Shown: positions 51,861 to 63,375, numbered from the stretch's first letter. The stretch is DNA of 64,000 nt from Acipenser ruthenus (GCF_902713425.1 NC_081198.1:21807188-21871187); one strand, 5' to 3'. Program-made: numbers and translations. Notes: generated by a model not told the origin, from the letters alone.

Positions 51861-54800
51861 TTATTCCATCTTCACGTCCTGAAGTCCGGCGATCCTCCAC
51901 TCCGCGCAGGCCTTGTCCTTCCCGAGGGTCCGGATGTCCAGAATTACAAAGTCCTTGATAAGAGTTTGTGCCCTTCTGGTCGTGGTGATAGTGTCTAGCT
52001 CCTGCTTGTGATAGACACAGACGTTACGGCCCTCCCACAGGATCTGCTTGACAACATTGATGACACGCCAAACGCACTTAGCTGTGCTGGTAGTGATTCC
52101 TCCCGCAGGCCCATAGAGCACAGTCTCAGCAGTCATCTTGGCCGTGTCAGCAAACCTGTTTAGGAAGACAGAGACAGAGAGCCAGACACTGCCAGCCACA
52201 TCACACTCCCAGAAGATATGGGCTGGTGTTTCTCTCTTGCGGCACTTTGCATAGGGGCATGTTTCTACTTGGGCTAGTCCCCTCCTGAACATGAACGCTC
52301 GAGTGGGGAGTGCACTGTGGACGGTGTTCCATGCTATATCCTTCTGGACATTACTGAGGCAGCTGTGAGACACATTCTCCCAGATTTTTTGGCTTTGGGT
52401 GAGGGAGAAAGTAGCTACTTTTTCAATTTCCTGGGAAGCGGCAAGATATTTAGTTACAGCCTTGTATTCCCAGGAGGCCAATTTTGCTTTATCTAAGCCC
52501 AATTTATATATAGTGTCCCTTAAGGTTCTATAATACAATGGGGGGTCCCAGGAGTACGGCACGGTGTTATCAATAGTGCAGAGGCCCAAGGCCCTGAGAC
52601 AGGTGGCAAAATAGAAACGATTCATGTAACATACCTTCCTGTCCAGGGCCTGGATGTTCTTGATAGTTTGCGTGAGCCCCTGCACTCGGGTGAGCTGCAC
52701 AACGTCCGGGACCCCCTTACCTCCCTTCTTGTCGGCTTTACTCAGGGTGGCTCGCTTTACCCTCTCCATCTTGCTGCCCCAGATAAAGCGGTGGATAATG
52801 CGGTCCACCACTTTTTTGGTGGTCCTGTCTGGGGGAAAGATTTTTCCTACATAAGAGAGGATGGGGAACAGTATAGACTTGGTTATTAATACTCTACCCG
52901 TCATTGTTAAGGATCTTGTGCTCCATCCGCCAATCTTTTTACGGACCTGGTTAATGGCCGCCGTCCAGCTCTGGGCCCCCGAGCTATTGTTCTCGAAAAT
53001 GAGGCCCAGAATCTTGATTTTGTCCTTTTTGACAGGGTACATGTCCGACAGTTCCCTATCTACCTGCCAATTTTTAGACACGTAGACTTCGCTCTTGGAC
53101 TTATTAATCACTGCCCCGGTCGCCGTGCAGTACTTCTCAAGGATATTACTAATCCGAGGTACCGACGATGTGTTGGTGCAAATGAGTGACACATCGTCCA
53201 TATATGCTGTTGTTTTGACCTGGACCCCGTTGGATCCAGGCAGCTGGAAACCAGTTATATTGGTATCCCTACGAATTGCCTGCAGGAGGGGTTCAATGCA
53301 CACGACATATAGCAGTGGGGATAGTGGGCAACCCTGTCTGACCCCTGACTGGATAGATATTTTACCAGTCAGGTGCCTGTTCACCAAGACTCGGGTACTA
53401 ATGTTTGTATATATGGTTTTAACCCACTCCCTAAGTCCAGGAGCGAATTTCATCTGGTCCATCACTTTGTACATATATTCATGGCTTACCCTATCGAACG
53501 CCTTCTCCTGGTCAAGGTTGAACAGGCAGAGGGGATGGTTCCGTTCTCTAGAATAAGCCAGAATGTCCCTTGTTAACATTAAAATATCCGTGATGGACCT
53601 CCCTGGGACGCCACAAGCCTGGTCGGGGCCAATGACCAAAGGGAGGTGTACTTGTAGCCGGAGCATCAGAGCTTTGGCTAGTATCTTGTAATCCACGCAA
53701 AGGAGGCTGATTGGGCGCCAATTCCGTAGATCTTTAACTTCCCCTTTCTTATGAAGGAGAGTAATTACACTCTCCCGCATAGAAGGGCCCAACCGCTTCT
53801 CCCTGTAGACCGCTCTGTAGACCTCCGCTAAATGGACTTTTAGCGTGTCCCAAAAAAGATGGTAATACTCACCCGGGATGCCATCTGGACCTGGCGTCTT
53901 ACCGGTGTTCATGGTCTTAACCGCCTGGGTGAGCTCCTCCAGCGTGAGTTCTGGGTCCTTCTCCTCCTCCTCCTCCTCGTCCCGCACTGAGTCAGGCTCC
54001 AACTGGCTCAGGAACCACTCTATCAGGGTGTCATCTGTAGCTTTGATGTTATACAGGTCCCTATAGAAGTTCTCTACCACTTTTTTCACTCCCTCACTAT
54101 CCTCTACTATCCTCCCCCTGCTGTCGAGCATGGAGGACATCAAGTGCCGCTTCTCCCTCGTTTTCTGGAAGAAGAAGCGAGTACACTTTTCGTCTTCCTC
54201 CATTTTTTGCACTTTTGCATTGTGCATGACCTTTCGTTGTTCCTCCCTACAAAGCACTGAAAGATCTAGCTTGGTCTGGGCTATCTCGTCGCTTACAGGG
54301 AACCCCCGAAGCTGAAGCAGGCTCAGACGCTGGAGGGCAGCATTCAGGTATTTATATTTGGCCCTCCTTTCTTTTGCTTTCCTCTTGCCTGCTGCTATGA
54401 AATAACCCTTAGTTCTCATTTTGACCATCTCCCACCACTCTATAGGGGAGTTGAATAGGTCACGCAAAGTGGTCCACTCAACAAGCCTGCTCTTATAGGC
54501 TGCAGCTATGGAGGGGTCATCGAGTAAGGAGGTGTTTAATTTCCAGACCCCTGACCCCATCTGGGAGGTCTGAGGGACCTGCAATGTTACCTGCAGGAGC
54601 CTATGGTCAGAGAAGAAGACGGCCTGGGTGTCTACTGCCGTCTTCGTAAGGGAGCTGGTATGCAGGACGAGATCTATACGGGAGAAGGAGGTCCCAGATG
54701 AGCTCACCCAGGTAAAGGGAGGCACCAGGTCCTTACCTGCATCACACAGGGAGAAATCAGATATTACAGAGGACAAAACTCTACTAGAGCGGTCGTTGCG

Positions 54801-55307
54801 TGGCCTGCTCCGGTCTACATCCCTCAGAGCACAATTGAAGTCACCTGACACGATGACGGGTACGTTCCCCAGCAGGAGTGGACGCAGCTGTGGAAAAAAT
54901 TGAACTCTTTCGTTTTGGTTAGTGGGTGCGTAGACATTGACCAGTCTGAGGGGAGTGTTGTTGTATGTCACATCCACGCTCAGAATTCTACCAGGTTCTA
55001 CCTCCCTGCTGCTGCGGGAGGTAATAAATGGGTTTTTAAACAGGATACCTACTCCGTCGGCTCTGGCTATGTTGGAGCCCGACCAGAAGGAGTCCCCCAG
55101 GGTCCAACTCTCCTTCAGGTCCCTATAATCAGGGCTCGACGAAATACCACACTCCTGCAGAAAGATGAGATCTGCTTTCAAGTTAGCTAGATAGTTTAGT
55201 ACATCAAATCTTTTTTGTGTCTCCCTGATGCTCCTGACATTAACAGACACACATATCAGGGCCATCAGGGTAGCTAACAAGAAAAGGAGTCGCTGCGTCC
55301 ACCCCAT
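51861..55307 (-). CDS. E8 ORF2: APE endonuclease-reverse transcriptase (1148 aa, intact)
   Basis: Almost identical to E2 ORF2, with one more Glu in the acidic linker (DEEEEEEKD; triplet length change in a GAG run near 53970). All APE (E52, GDFN, SRID, SDH), RT (AFDR, SGVRQGCP, YMDD) and CCHC residues are present. The ATG at 55307 is 5 nt past the ORF1 TAG (55313-55315), suggesting termination-reinitiation. Confidence 0.95.
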   Translation of the reverse strand: MGWTQRLLFLLATLMALICVSVNVRSIRETQKRFDVLNYLANLKADLIFLQECGISSSPDYRDLKESWTLGDSFWSGSNIARADGVGILFKNPFITSRSSREVEPGRILSVDVTYNNTPLRLVNVYAPTNQNERVQFFPQLRPLLLGNVPVIVSGDFNCALRDVDRSRPRNDRSSRVLSSVISDFSLCDAGKDLVPPFTWVSSSGTSFSRIDLVLHTSSLTKTAVDTQAVFFSDHRLLQVTLQVPQTSQMGSGVWKLNTSLLDDPSIAAAYKSRLVEWTTLRDLFNSPIEWWEMVKMRTKGYFIAAGKRKAKERRAKYKYLNAALQRLSLLQLRGFPVSDEIAQTKLDLSVLCREEQRKVMHNAKVQKMEEDEKCTRFFFQKTREKRHLMSSMLDSRGRIVEDSEGVKKVVENFYRDLYNIKATDDTLIEWFLSQLEPDSVRDEEEEEEKDPELTLEELTQAVKTMNTGKTPGPDGIPGEYYHLFWDTLKVHLAEVYRAVYREKRLGPSMRESVITLLHKKGEVKDLRNWRPISLLCVDYKILAKALMLRLQVHLPLVIGPDQACGVPGRSITDILMLTRDILAYSRERNHPLCLFNLDQEKAFDRVSHEYMYKVMDQMKFAPGLREWVKTIYTNISTRVLVNRHLTGKISIQSGVRQGCPLSPLLYVVCIEPLLQAIRRDTNITGFQLPGSNGVQVKTTAYMDDVSLICTNTSSVPRISNILEKYCTATGAVINKSKSEVYVSKNWQVDRELSDMYPVKKDKIKILGLIFENNSSGAQSWTAAINQVRKKIGGWSTRSLTMTGRVLITKSILFPILSYVGKIFPPDRTTKKVVDRIIHRFIWGSKMERVKRATLSKADKKGGKGVPDVVQLTRVQGLTQTIKNIQALDRKVCYMNRFYFATCLRALGLCTIDNTVPYSWDPPLYYRTLRDTIYKLGLDKAKLASWEYKAVTKYLAASQEIEKVATFSLTQSQKIWENVSHSCLSNVQKDIAWNTVHSALPTRAFMFRRGLAQVETCPYAKCRKRETPAHIFWECDVAGSVWLSVSVFLNRFADTAKMTAETVLYGPAGGITTSTAKCVWRVINVVKQILWEGRNVCVYHKQELDTITTTRRAQTLIKDFVILDIRTLGKDKACAEWRIAGLQDVKME

Positions 55308-55312
55308 AGCGA

Positions 55313-57260
55313 CTATGATTGGGAGGTCGGGACACTCTTCCTACTCTTAGCTCTACGCTTGCTTCGAGGGGGCTTGGGCTTATTTGCAACTCCCATCACC
55401 CCTGAGAAGGTACTCACTGCTGCCTCGTCCAAGAAGGCACCGTCTTTGTATGCACAGTACGTGGAGTTGTTTGGGCTATTCAACTCCCCACAAGGTAAGT
55501 CTGGTGGAACTTGCTCAGGGCCCCTCGGAACGTGTGGGTCAGCTTTGTCCTGGGGGGGGGTTATGACAGACAGCATTCTTTGGCTGTTACCGTCTGTTGA
55601 ATTGGAGCTGTTAGCAGACTTCTGGCTTACCGCGTCCAGGGGTATTCCCATGTCCTCCAGTGCTGTATCTAGGAGGACCTCTAGGGGGCCCCTGGTTTTG
55701 CCCATACAAGGGAGGGGGTCAAGGATGCTTTGAAGGGAGGCCCTTTGCTTGAAGAGGGTCATTGCTACCGAGGTACTGCTGGTCAGGGAAGGTGTTGACC
55801 CCGACCTCTCCCTCGGTGCATTAGTGAACACCTCTTCTGCGAGGTGTGCTAGGGTTTGTGCCAACGACTGGGAAGGCTGGCTGGGGATGCCCTGGCTGGC
55901 TGCTACCTGCCCACTAGGCGGCAGTGTAGCCGTCCCACTCGCCTCCGTCTCTGCCTGCGAGGGCAAGACTGGGGACTTTGTGTGGACATTAGCTGGTTTT
56001 GGATCTATGGGGGCCACCTGCAACTTGCTGTCTTTGATCCTGATCTTCTTTCTTTTCCCCCCCTCGTCTCTACCCTTTCTTTTCCCCACCCTCTGCTGGT
56101 TCTTCACTCCCTTCCCCTCCTTCTCACTCTCACTTTCACTGTCGCTTTCGCTTTCCTCCCCCACGGACTCAATCCTTATGGCGTCATAACGAGAGCCGAG
56201 GGGGAGTGCTGGCGCTGAGAGGGCCCTACTCAGGGGGGGGGCCGCTGCTGGGTCCGGGCTCCCTCCCTGCCTCGTGTTCTGCATCAGAGGAGCTACTGGA
56301 GGAGCTAGTGGAGTAGCTGTTGTACTCTCTCTCTGGGCTGGGGGAAGGTGTCCTCGTAAAACGGGACATGTCTCGGGGGCGGGGGGGTGAGGGGGGTGCT
56401 GGTGATGATGGTGGTGCTGGAGTCTGGGTCTTGGATACTGTTGGTGGTGATGTGGACTGATCTTTGTTACTTGCTCCCTCTTCCTGCTCAGGCCTAGGCT
56501 TGTTCGTGTTTGCCTTGCTGGCTCTGGCCATGTTGGCATAGGAAGAGGGGCAGTCCTTAAACAGGTGCCCCTTCTTTCCACACAAATTGCACTGCCTCTC
56601 TTCTCTGCAGTGGCTGGTCTCGTGGGGGTCTCCGCAGTTCCTGCACTTGACTACAGTACACGCGGCCGTCAGGTGTCCTAATTCCCCACATTTCCTGCAG
56701 AGTTTTGGCATCCCATTATAGAATACCAGCCCTCTGTTGGGCCCTAACACTATGGAGTTTGGAATGTGGCGGACGCCTCCAATGCCCACTGGATCAACAT
56801 TAAGGCGTACCAGCCACTTTCTGGCTCCTGTCCAAACCCCATCTTCATCTGTAATTTTCCTCCCTTCTGATGACACCCTCCCATAGCGGTTAAGCCATGT
56901 TGTAATATCATAGTCGCTAACAGCCTCATTGAAAAATTGGACAGTAACAACTTTCATTTCTCTGTCTGTCAGTGCATCCACACAAAATTCTTTGTATGGA
57001 GCGAGATATTTATTCTCCCCCCAAAAGGACCACATTTCTTGTAACTTTTGGGGGTTCCTAAAACTGACCTCAAACACTTCCTTAAGCCCTGGCAATTTCA
57101 CCAAAGAATTCAAGTCAGAAGGGGAAAAACCCATACCACTCTGAAGAATGGTCTGGCTGAACTCCAGTCTCGTCAGTCCTGGTTCCGTTTCCTCTTGCTG
57201 GGTCCTTGTGAAGCGCACCGCATTGTGCCTCCTGGTCTCCTGGGTTGGCCGGAACGCCAT
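55313..57260 (-). pseudogene. E8 ORF1: CCHC protein, one frame change; only copy with the full C-terminus
   Basis: N-terminal 344 aa (57260-56226) include the knuckles CRKCGELGHLTAAC, CRNCGDPHETSHC, CNLCGKKGHLFKDC. The frame changes at a run of 9 Gs (56233-56241; 8 in E1). The remainder (about 56225-55313) is in the next frame, and its 9-G run at 55552-55560 lets it continue past TPP to a basic tail (PKPPRSKRRAKSRKSVPTSQS) ending TAG 5 nt before ORF2. Mutation or homopolymer sequencing error are both possible. Confidence 0.88.
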
Positions 57261-57543
57261 CCTTCAGCTGGCTCCTCCGATTGGGGTGGGAGAAGCCTCT
57301 GGACGTCCGGGTTGTCTCTCTCTATGGAAAAGAGACAACGTAAGCAGCAAATCTGGGCAGTTGAAGGAACTATTACTTTAGTCCCTGAGGAGATAGTCGC
57401 CTCGCAAGAGGGACCCCCTCCCCAGGTGAACGGTGTCCTTCCCTGGCGGAGTAGGGGGCGCTGCTTGGCACCGAGACCACGTAGGAAGAATCGTGGCTGT
57501 GACGCCTCCTCGGGGTCCGGGGCCGCCCTCTGCTCCTCCCAGA

Positions 57544-57558
57544 TGGCGCCCTCTGCTG
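57544..57558 (-). promoter_or_regulatory. CTCF-like motif at the E8 5' terminus
   Basis: The core is complete and is the last element sequence before the U2 junction. A partial second motif is near 57449-57462. Confidence 0.35.
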
Positions 57559-57559
57559 G

Positions 57560-57641
57560 GATATTAAACTGATAAGAACAGATATTAAACTGATAAGAAC
57601 AGATACTACACTTGATCTTAGCCAAAAGGCCGAGAAGCGAT
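57560..57641 (-). pseudogene. U2 snRNA 5' part (nt 1-61) with a 21-bp tandem duplication, split by E8
   Basis: 57581-57641 is nt 1-61; 57560-57580 repeats nt 41-61 exactly. Canonical CCTTTTGG loop. Confidence 0.92.
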
Positions 57642-58242
57642 GGCGACTTGGCCCTTGCCCGGGGCCCCCCAGCCCGGACGGCACAGGGGGATTCAAAGGT
57701 GGGTGCAAAATTCCAAGCACAAGCAGACCCCCAAAAAACGGGCTGCTGCTTCCAGAGGGGAAATGTGCAATTTAAGCAGGAGAAAACTAAACAAAGCAAA
57801 AACACACACATAACACCAAAAACAAAACATAAACTGGCGGAGTGCGTCTTACAAATAGTCATGCCAAGCTGCTATGCTGTGCAAGGTGCCTTGGGTAACT
57901 ACAACTGTGCCTCGCTGGCTGGCTGGCTTGCTAAGAAGGTCCTGGCATAGGGACATGTTCCACCACACTTGTCTGGTTAGCTGCATGCTCCCAGGAAACA
58001 ACTTGCTGCTGTCTACATCATCACCACATGTGAATAAAAGAAAGAAAGACAGCAAGAAAGAAAGAGAGAAAGAAAGAGAGAAAGAGAGAAAGAAAGAGAG
58101 AAAGAAAGAAAGAGAGAAAGAAAAAAAAAAGAAGTAAAACGGCGGGAAAACTTGCATCAACACTGGCACTCTCCCTCCAGCAGGGGTAGACAAAATGCTC
58201 ACAGGAGAGATCCAGATCTGACTTTGACCAACGTTAGAGAAA
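57642..58242 (-). repeat. U2 array spacer
   Basis: 601 bp, GAAA tract at 58038-58132. No gene. Confidence 0.92.
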
Positions 58243-58379
58243 GGTGTGCACCGTTCCCGGAGGTACTGCAATACCGGGCCGATGCGTGGAGTGGACGGAG
58301 CAAGCCCCTGTTCCATCTCCCGATTCCAAAAATCAATTTAATATATGGTCCCCTGATAGGGGACGTATCAGATATTAAA
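58243..58379 (-). pseudogene. U2 snRNA 3' part (nt 53-189), split by E9
   Basis: 137 nt; one A more at the junction than at E2, E7 or E8 (tattaaatactc for tattaatactc). Confidence 0.92.
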
Positions 58380-58894
58380 TACTCTTTTATTGAGATTTTA
58401 CATTTTTTTACATTTACACCCATTCGTTTTTTCATTCATTTTACATTTCTTTTAAAGATGACATTCATGCATACAGACATACATTTTGTTTTAAAAGCAT
58501 TTAAAATACATTTAAAAACACCAAGACAATTGTGCTTTGTACATGGTTAAAACAGACACAGATTAAAATCAACATGAAAAAAACCTGTGCTGTTTTAAAA
58601 GTGACTGGAAAAAAAGAACCATCTATAAAAAACCAGTGCTTGTGAGGGCCGGGGAGTGCTCTCTAAAAAAGTGAACATAAACCTAGATCTAAAACAGGGA
58701 CAGGGGAAAAGGGACAGTGTATAAACAGTGAGTTAAAATTCTAAAATTTTAAAACACTTAAAATGTAACTTTTAATAGTTTACATTAAAAATCTTAAAGA
58801 TACATAAAACAAAACAAAACAAAATCAAATAAAACATTCAAATTAAATCAAAGGTCCATAAAACTGAAACAAAAAGACTACATAAAACCAGGGC

Positions 58895-58945
58895 ACCGTT
58901 GAAAAACGGTCATGCCAGCTAAAAAGGGCGGAATGCTGGCATGAC
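58895..58945 (-). other. Stem-loops in E9 3'UTR
   Basis: Identical to the E2 pair. Confidence 0.65.
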
Positions 58946-59015
58946 AAAATAAATAAAAGGCTTAGCGGTGCCCCGTAGTCCCGCTCCTAGGAGCTAGCGG
59001 TTCCAGTTTTTTCCT

Positions 59016-62000
59016 TTATTCCATCTTCACGTCCTGAAGTCCGGCGATCCTCCACTCCGCGCAGGCCTTGTCCTTCCCGAGGGTCCGGATGTCCAGAATT
59101 ACAAAGTCCTTGATAAGAGTTTGTGCCCTTCTGGTCATGGTGATAGTGTCTAGCTCCTGCTTGTGATAGACACAGACGTTACGGCCTTCCCACAGGATCT
59201 GCTTGACAACATTGATGACACGCCAAACGCACTTAGCTGTGCTGGTAGTGATTCCTCCCGCAGGCCCATAGAGCACAGTCTCAGCGGTCATCTTGGCCGT
59301 GTCAGCAAACCTGTTTAGGAAGACAGAGACAGAGAGCCAGACACTGCCAGCCACATCACATTCCCAGAAGATATGGGCTGGTGTTTCTCTCTTGCGGCAC
59401 TTTGCATAGGGGCATGTTTCTACTTGGGCTAGTCCCCTCCTGAACATGAACGCTCGAGTGGGGAGTGCACTGTGGACGGTGTTCCATGCTATATCCTTCT
59501 GGACATTACTGAGGCAGCTGTGAGACACATTCTCCCAGATTTTTTGGCTTTGGGTGAGGGAGAAAGTAGCTACTTTTTCAATTTCCTGGGAACCGGCAAG
59601 ATATTTAGTTACAGCCTTGTATTCCCAGGAGGCCAATTTTGCTTTATCTAAGCCCAATTTATATATAGTGTCCCTTAAGGTTCTATAATACAATGGGGGG
59701 TCCCAGGAGTACGGCACGGTGTTATCAATAGTGCAGAGGCCCAAGGCCCTGAGACAGGTGGCAAAATAGAAACGATTCATGTAACATACCTTCCTGTCCA
59801 GGGCCTGGATGTTCTTGATAGTTTGCGTGAGCCCCTGCACTCGGGTGAGCTGCACAACGTCCGGGACCCCCTTACCTCCCTTCTTGTCGGCTTTACTCAG
59901 GGTGGCTCGCTTTACCCTCTCCATCTTGCTGCCCCAGATAAAGCGGTGGATAATGCGGTCCACCACTTTTTTGGTGGTCCTGTCTGGGGGAAAGATTTTT
60001 CCTACATAAGAGAGGATGGGGAACAGTATAGACTTGGTTATTAATACTCTACCCGTCATTGTTAAGGATCTTGTGCTCCATCCGCCAATCTTTTTACGGA
60101 CCTGGTTAATGGCCGCCGTCCAGCTCTGGGCCCCCGAGCTATTGTTCTCGAAAATGAGGCCCAGAATCTTGATTTTGTCCTTTTTGACAGGGTACATGTC
60201 CGACAGATCCCTATCTACCTGCCAATTTATAGACACGTAGACTTCGCTCTTGGACTTATTAATCACTGCCCCGGTCGCCGTGCAGTACTTCTCAAGGATA
60301 TTACTAATCCGAGGTACCGACGATGTGTTGGTGCAAATGAGTGACACATCGTCCATATATGCTGTTGTTTTGACCTGGACCCCGTTGGATCCAGGCAGCT
60401 GGAAACCAGTTATATTGGTATCCCTACGAATTGCCTGCAGGAGGGGTTCAATGCACACGACATATAGCAGTGGGGATAGTGGGCAACCCTGTCTGACCCC
60501 TGACTGGATAGATATTTTACCAGTCAGGTGCCTGTTCACCAAGACTCGGGTACTAATGTTTGTATATATGGTTTTAACCCACTCCCTAAGTCTAGGAGCG
60601 AATTTCATCTGGTCCATCACTTTGTACATATATTCATGGCTTACCCTATCGAACGCCTTCTCCTGGTCAAGGTTGAACAGGCAGAGGGGATGGTTCCGTT
60701 CTCTAGAATAAGCCAGAATGTCCCTTGTTAACATTAAAATATCCGTGATGGACCTCCCTGGGACGCCACAAGCCTGGTCGGGGCCAATGACCAAAGGGAG
60801 GTGTACTTGTAGCCGGAGCATCAGAGCTTTGGCTAGTATCTTGTAATCCACGCAAAGGAGGCTGATTGGGCGCCAATTCCGTAGATCTTTAACTTCCCCT
60901 TTCTTATGAAGGAGAGTAATTACACTCTCCCGCATAGAAGGGCCCAACCGCTTCTCCCTGTAGACCGCTCTGTAGACCTCCGCTAAATGGACTTTTAGCG
61001 TGTCCCAAAAAAGATGGTAATACTCACCCGGGATGCCATCTGGACCTGGCGTCTTACCGGTGTTCATGGTCTTAACCGCCTGGGTGAGCTCCTCCAGCGT
61101 GAGTTCTGGGTCCTTCTCCTCCTCCTCCTCGTCCCGCACTGAGTCAGGCTCCAACTGGCTCAGGAACCACTCTATCAGGGTGTCATCTGTAGCTTTGATG
61201 TTATACAGGTCCCTATAGAAGTTCTCTACCACTTTTTTCACTCCCTCACTATCCTCTACTATCCTCCCCCTGCTGTCGAGCATGGAGGACATCAAGTGCC
61301 GCTTCTCCCTCGTTTTCTGGAAGAAGAAGCGAGTACACTTTTCGTCTTCCTCCATTTTTTGCACTTTTGCATTGTGCATGACCTTTCGTTGTTCCTCCCT
61401 ACAAAGCACTGAAAGATCTAGCTTGGTCTGGGCTATCTCATCGCTTACAGGGAACCCCCGAAGCTGAAGCAGGCTCAGACGCTGGAGGGCAGCATTCAGG
61501 TGTTTATATTTGGCCCTCCTTTCTTTTGCTTTCCTCTTGCCTGCTGCTATGAAATAACCCTTAGTTCTCATTTTGACCATCTCCCACCACTCTATAGGGG
61601 AGTTGAATAGGTCACGCAAAGTGGTCCACTCAACAAGCCTGCTCTTATAGGCTGCAGCTATGGAGGGGTCATCGAGTAAGGAAGTGTTTAATTTCCAAAC
61701 CCCTGACCCCATCTGGGAGGTCTGAGGGACCTGCAATGTTACCTGCAGGAGCCTATGGTCAGAGAAGAAGACGGCCTGGGTGTCTACTGCCGTCTTCGTA
61801 AGGGAGCTGGTATGCAGGACGAGATCTATACGGGAGAAGGAGGTCCCAGATGAGCTCACCCAGGTAAAGGGAGGCACCAGGTCCTTACCTGCATCACACA
61901 GGGAGAAATCAAATATTACGGAGGACAAAACTCTACTAGAGCGGTCGTTGCGTGGCCTGCTCCGGTCTACGTCCCTCAGAGCACAATTGAAGTCACCTGA

Positions 62001-62459
62001 CACGATGACGGGTACGTTCCCCAGCAGGAGTGGACGCAGCTGTGGAAAAAATTGAACTCTTTCGTTTTGGTTAGTGGGTGCGTAGACATTGACCAGTCTG
62101 AGGGGAGTGTTGTTGTATGTCACATCCACGCTCAGAATTCTACCAGGTTCTACCTCCCTGCTGCTGCGGGAGGTAATAAATGGGTTTTTAAACAGGATAC
62201 CTACTCCGTCGGCTCTGGCTATGTTGGAGCCCGACCAGAAGGAGTCCCCCAGGGTCCAACTCTCCTTCAGGTCCCTATAATCAGGGCTCGACGAAATACC
62301 ACACTCCTGCAGAAACATGAGATCTGCTTTCAAGTTAGCTAGATAGTTTAGTACATCAAATCTTTTTTGTGTCTCCCTGATGCTCCTGACATTAACAGAC
62401 ACACATATCAGGGCCATCAGGGTAGCTAACAAGAAAAGGAGTCGCTGCATCCACCCCAT
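59016..62459 (-). CDS. E9 ORF2: APE endonuclease-reverse transcriptase (1147 aa, intact)
   Basis: Near identical to E2 and E8 ORF2 with a few substitutions (for example MGWMQ at the start, APRLREW in the RT). All catalytic motifs are present: LQECG, GDFN, SRID, SDH, AFDR, SGVRQGCP, YMDD and the C-terminal CCHC. Open although the element lacks a 5'UTR and most of ORF1. Confidence 0.95.
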   Translation of the reverse strand: MGWMQRLLFLLATLMALICVSVNVRSIRETQKRFDVLNYLANLKADLMFLQECGISSSPDYRDLKESWTLGDSFWSGSNIARADGVGILFKNPFITSRSSREVEPGRILSVDVTYNNTPLRLVNVYAPTNQNERVQFFPQLRPLLLGNVPVIVSGDFNCALRDVDRSRPRNDRSSRVLSSVIFDFSLCDAGKDLVPPFTWVSSSGTSFSRIDLVLHTSSLTKTAVDTQAVFFSDHRLLQVTLQVPQTSQMGSGVWKLNTSLLDDPSIAAAYKSRLVEWTTLRDLFNSPIEWWEMVKMRTKGYFIAAGKRKAKERRAKYKHLNAALQRLSLLQLRGFPVSDEIAQTKLDLSVLCREEQRKVMHNAKVQKMEEDEKCTRFFFQKTREKRHLMSSMLDSRGRIVEDSEGVKKVVENFYRDLYNIKATDDTLIEWFLSQLEPDSVRDEEEEEKDPELTLEELTQAVKTMNTGKTPGPDGIPGEYYHLFWDTLKVHLAEVYRAVYREKRLGPSMRESVITLLHKKGEVKDLRNWRPISLLCVDYKILAKALMLRLQVHLPLVIGPDQACGVPGRSITDILMLTRDILAYSRERNHPLCLFNLDQEKAFDRVSHEYMYKVMDQMKFAPRLREWVKTIYTNISTRVLVNRHLTGKISIQSGVRQGCPLSPLLYVVCIEPLLQAIRRDTNITGFQLPGSNGVQVKTTAYMDDVSLICTNTSSVPRISNILEKYCTATGAVINKSKSEVYVSINWQVDRDLSDMYPVKKDKIKILGLIFENNSSGAQSWTAAINQVRKKIGGWSTRSLTMTGRVLITKSILFPILSYVGKIFPPDRTTKKVVDRIIHRFIWGSKMERVKRATLSKADKKGGKGVPDVVQLTRVQGLTQTIKNIQALDRKVCYMNRFYFATCLRALGLCTIDNTVPYSWDPPLYYRTLRDTIYKLGLDKAKLASWEYKAVTKYLAGSQEIEKVATFSLTQSQKIWENVSHSCLSNVQKDIAWNTVHSALPTRAFMFRRGLAQVETCPYAKCRKRETPAHIFWECDVAGSVWLSVSVFLNRFADTAKMTAETVLYGPAGGITTSTAKCVWRVINVVKQILWEGRNVCVYHKQELDTITMTRRAQTLIKDFVILDIRTLGKDKACAEWRIAGLQDVKME

Positions 62460-62631
62460 AGCGACTATGATTGGGAGGTCGGGACACTCTTCCTACTCTT
62501 AGCTCTACGCTTGCTTCGAGGGGGCTTGGGCTTATTTGCAACTCCCATCACCCCTGAGAAGGTACTCACTGCTGCCTCGTCCAAGAAGGCACCGTCTTTA
62601 TATGCACAGTACGTGGAGTTGTTGGGGCTAT

Positions 62632-63375
62632 TCAACTCCCCACAAGGTAAGTCTGGTGGAACTTGCTCAGGGCCCCTCGGAACGTGTGGGTCAGCTTTGT
62701 CCTGGGGGGGGTTATGACAGACAGCATTCTTTGGCTGTTACCGTCTGTTGAATTGGAGCTGTTAGCAGACTTCTGGCTTACCGCGTCCAGGGGTATTCCC
62801 ATGTCCTCCAGTGCTGTATCTAGGAGGACCTCTAGGGGGCCCCTGGTTTTGCCCATACAAGGGAGGGGGTCAAGGATGCTTTGAAGGGAGGCCCTTCGCT
62901 TGAAGAGGGTCATTGCTACCGAGGTACTGCTGGTCAGGGAAGGTGTTGACCCCGACCTCTCCCTCGGTGCATTAGTGAACACCTCTTCTGCGAGGTGTGC
63001 TAGGGTTTGTGCCAACGACTGGGAAGGCTGGCTGGGGATGCCCTGGCTGGCTGCTACCTGCCCACTAGGCGGCAGTGTAGCCGTCCCACTCGCCTCCGTC
63101 TCTGCCTGCGAGGGCAAGACTGGGGACTTTGTGTGGACATTAGCTGGTTTTGGATCTATGGGGGCCACCTGCAACTTGCTGTCTTTGATCCTGATCTTCT
63201 TTCTTTTCCCCCCCTCGTCTCTACCCTTTCTTTTCCCCACCCTCTGCTGGTTCTTCACTCCCTTCCCCTCCTTCTCACTCTCACTTTCACTGTCGCTTTC
63301 GCTTTCCTCCCCCACGGACTCAATCCTTATGGCGTCATAACGAGAGCCGAGGGGGAGTGCTGGCGCTGAGAGCAT
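62632..63375 (-). pseudogene. E9 ORF1, C-terminal fragment
   Basis: Begins in the low-complexity part (LSAPALPLGSRYDAIRIESVGEESESDSES) and ends TYLVGS in the frame set by an 8-G run near 62704-62711. Domain and knuckles are lost to 5' truncation. Confidence 0.88.

Larger units (their letters stand above)
51212..57559 (-). mobile_element. E8: family A element, 5'-truncated in the 5'UTR
   Basis: About 6.35 kb. ORF2 intact. The 5' end stops inside the CTCF-like motif (gcgccctctgctggg), joined to U2 nt 61. Next to it U2 nt 41-61 are repeated in tandem. The target duplication is 8 bp (nt 54-61). Confidence 0.93.
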
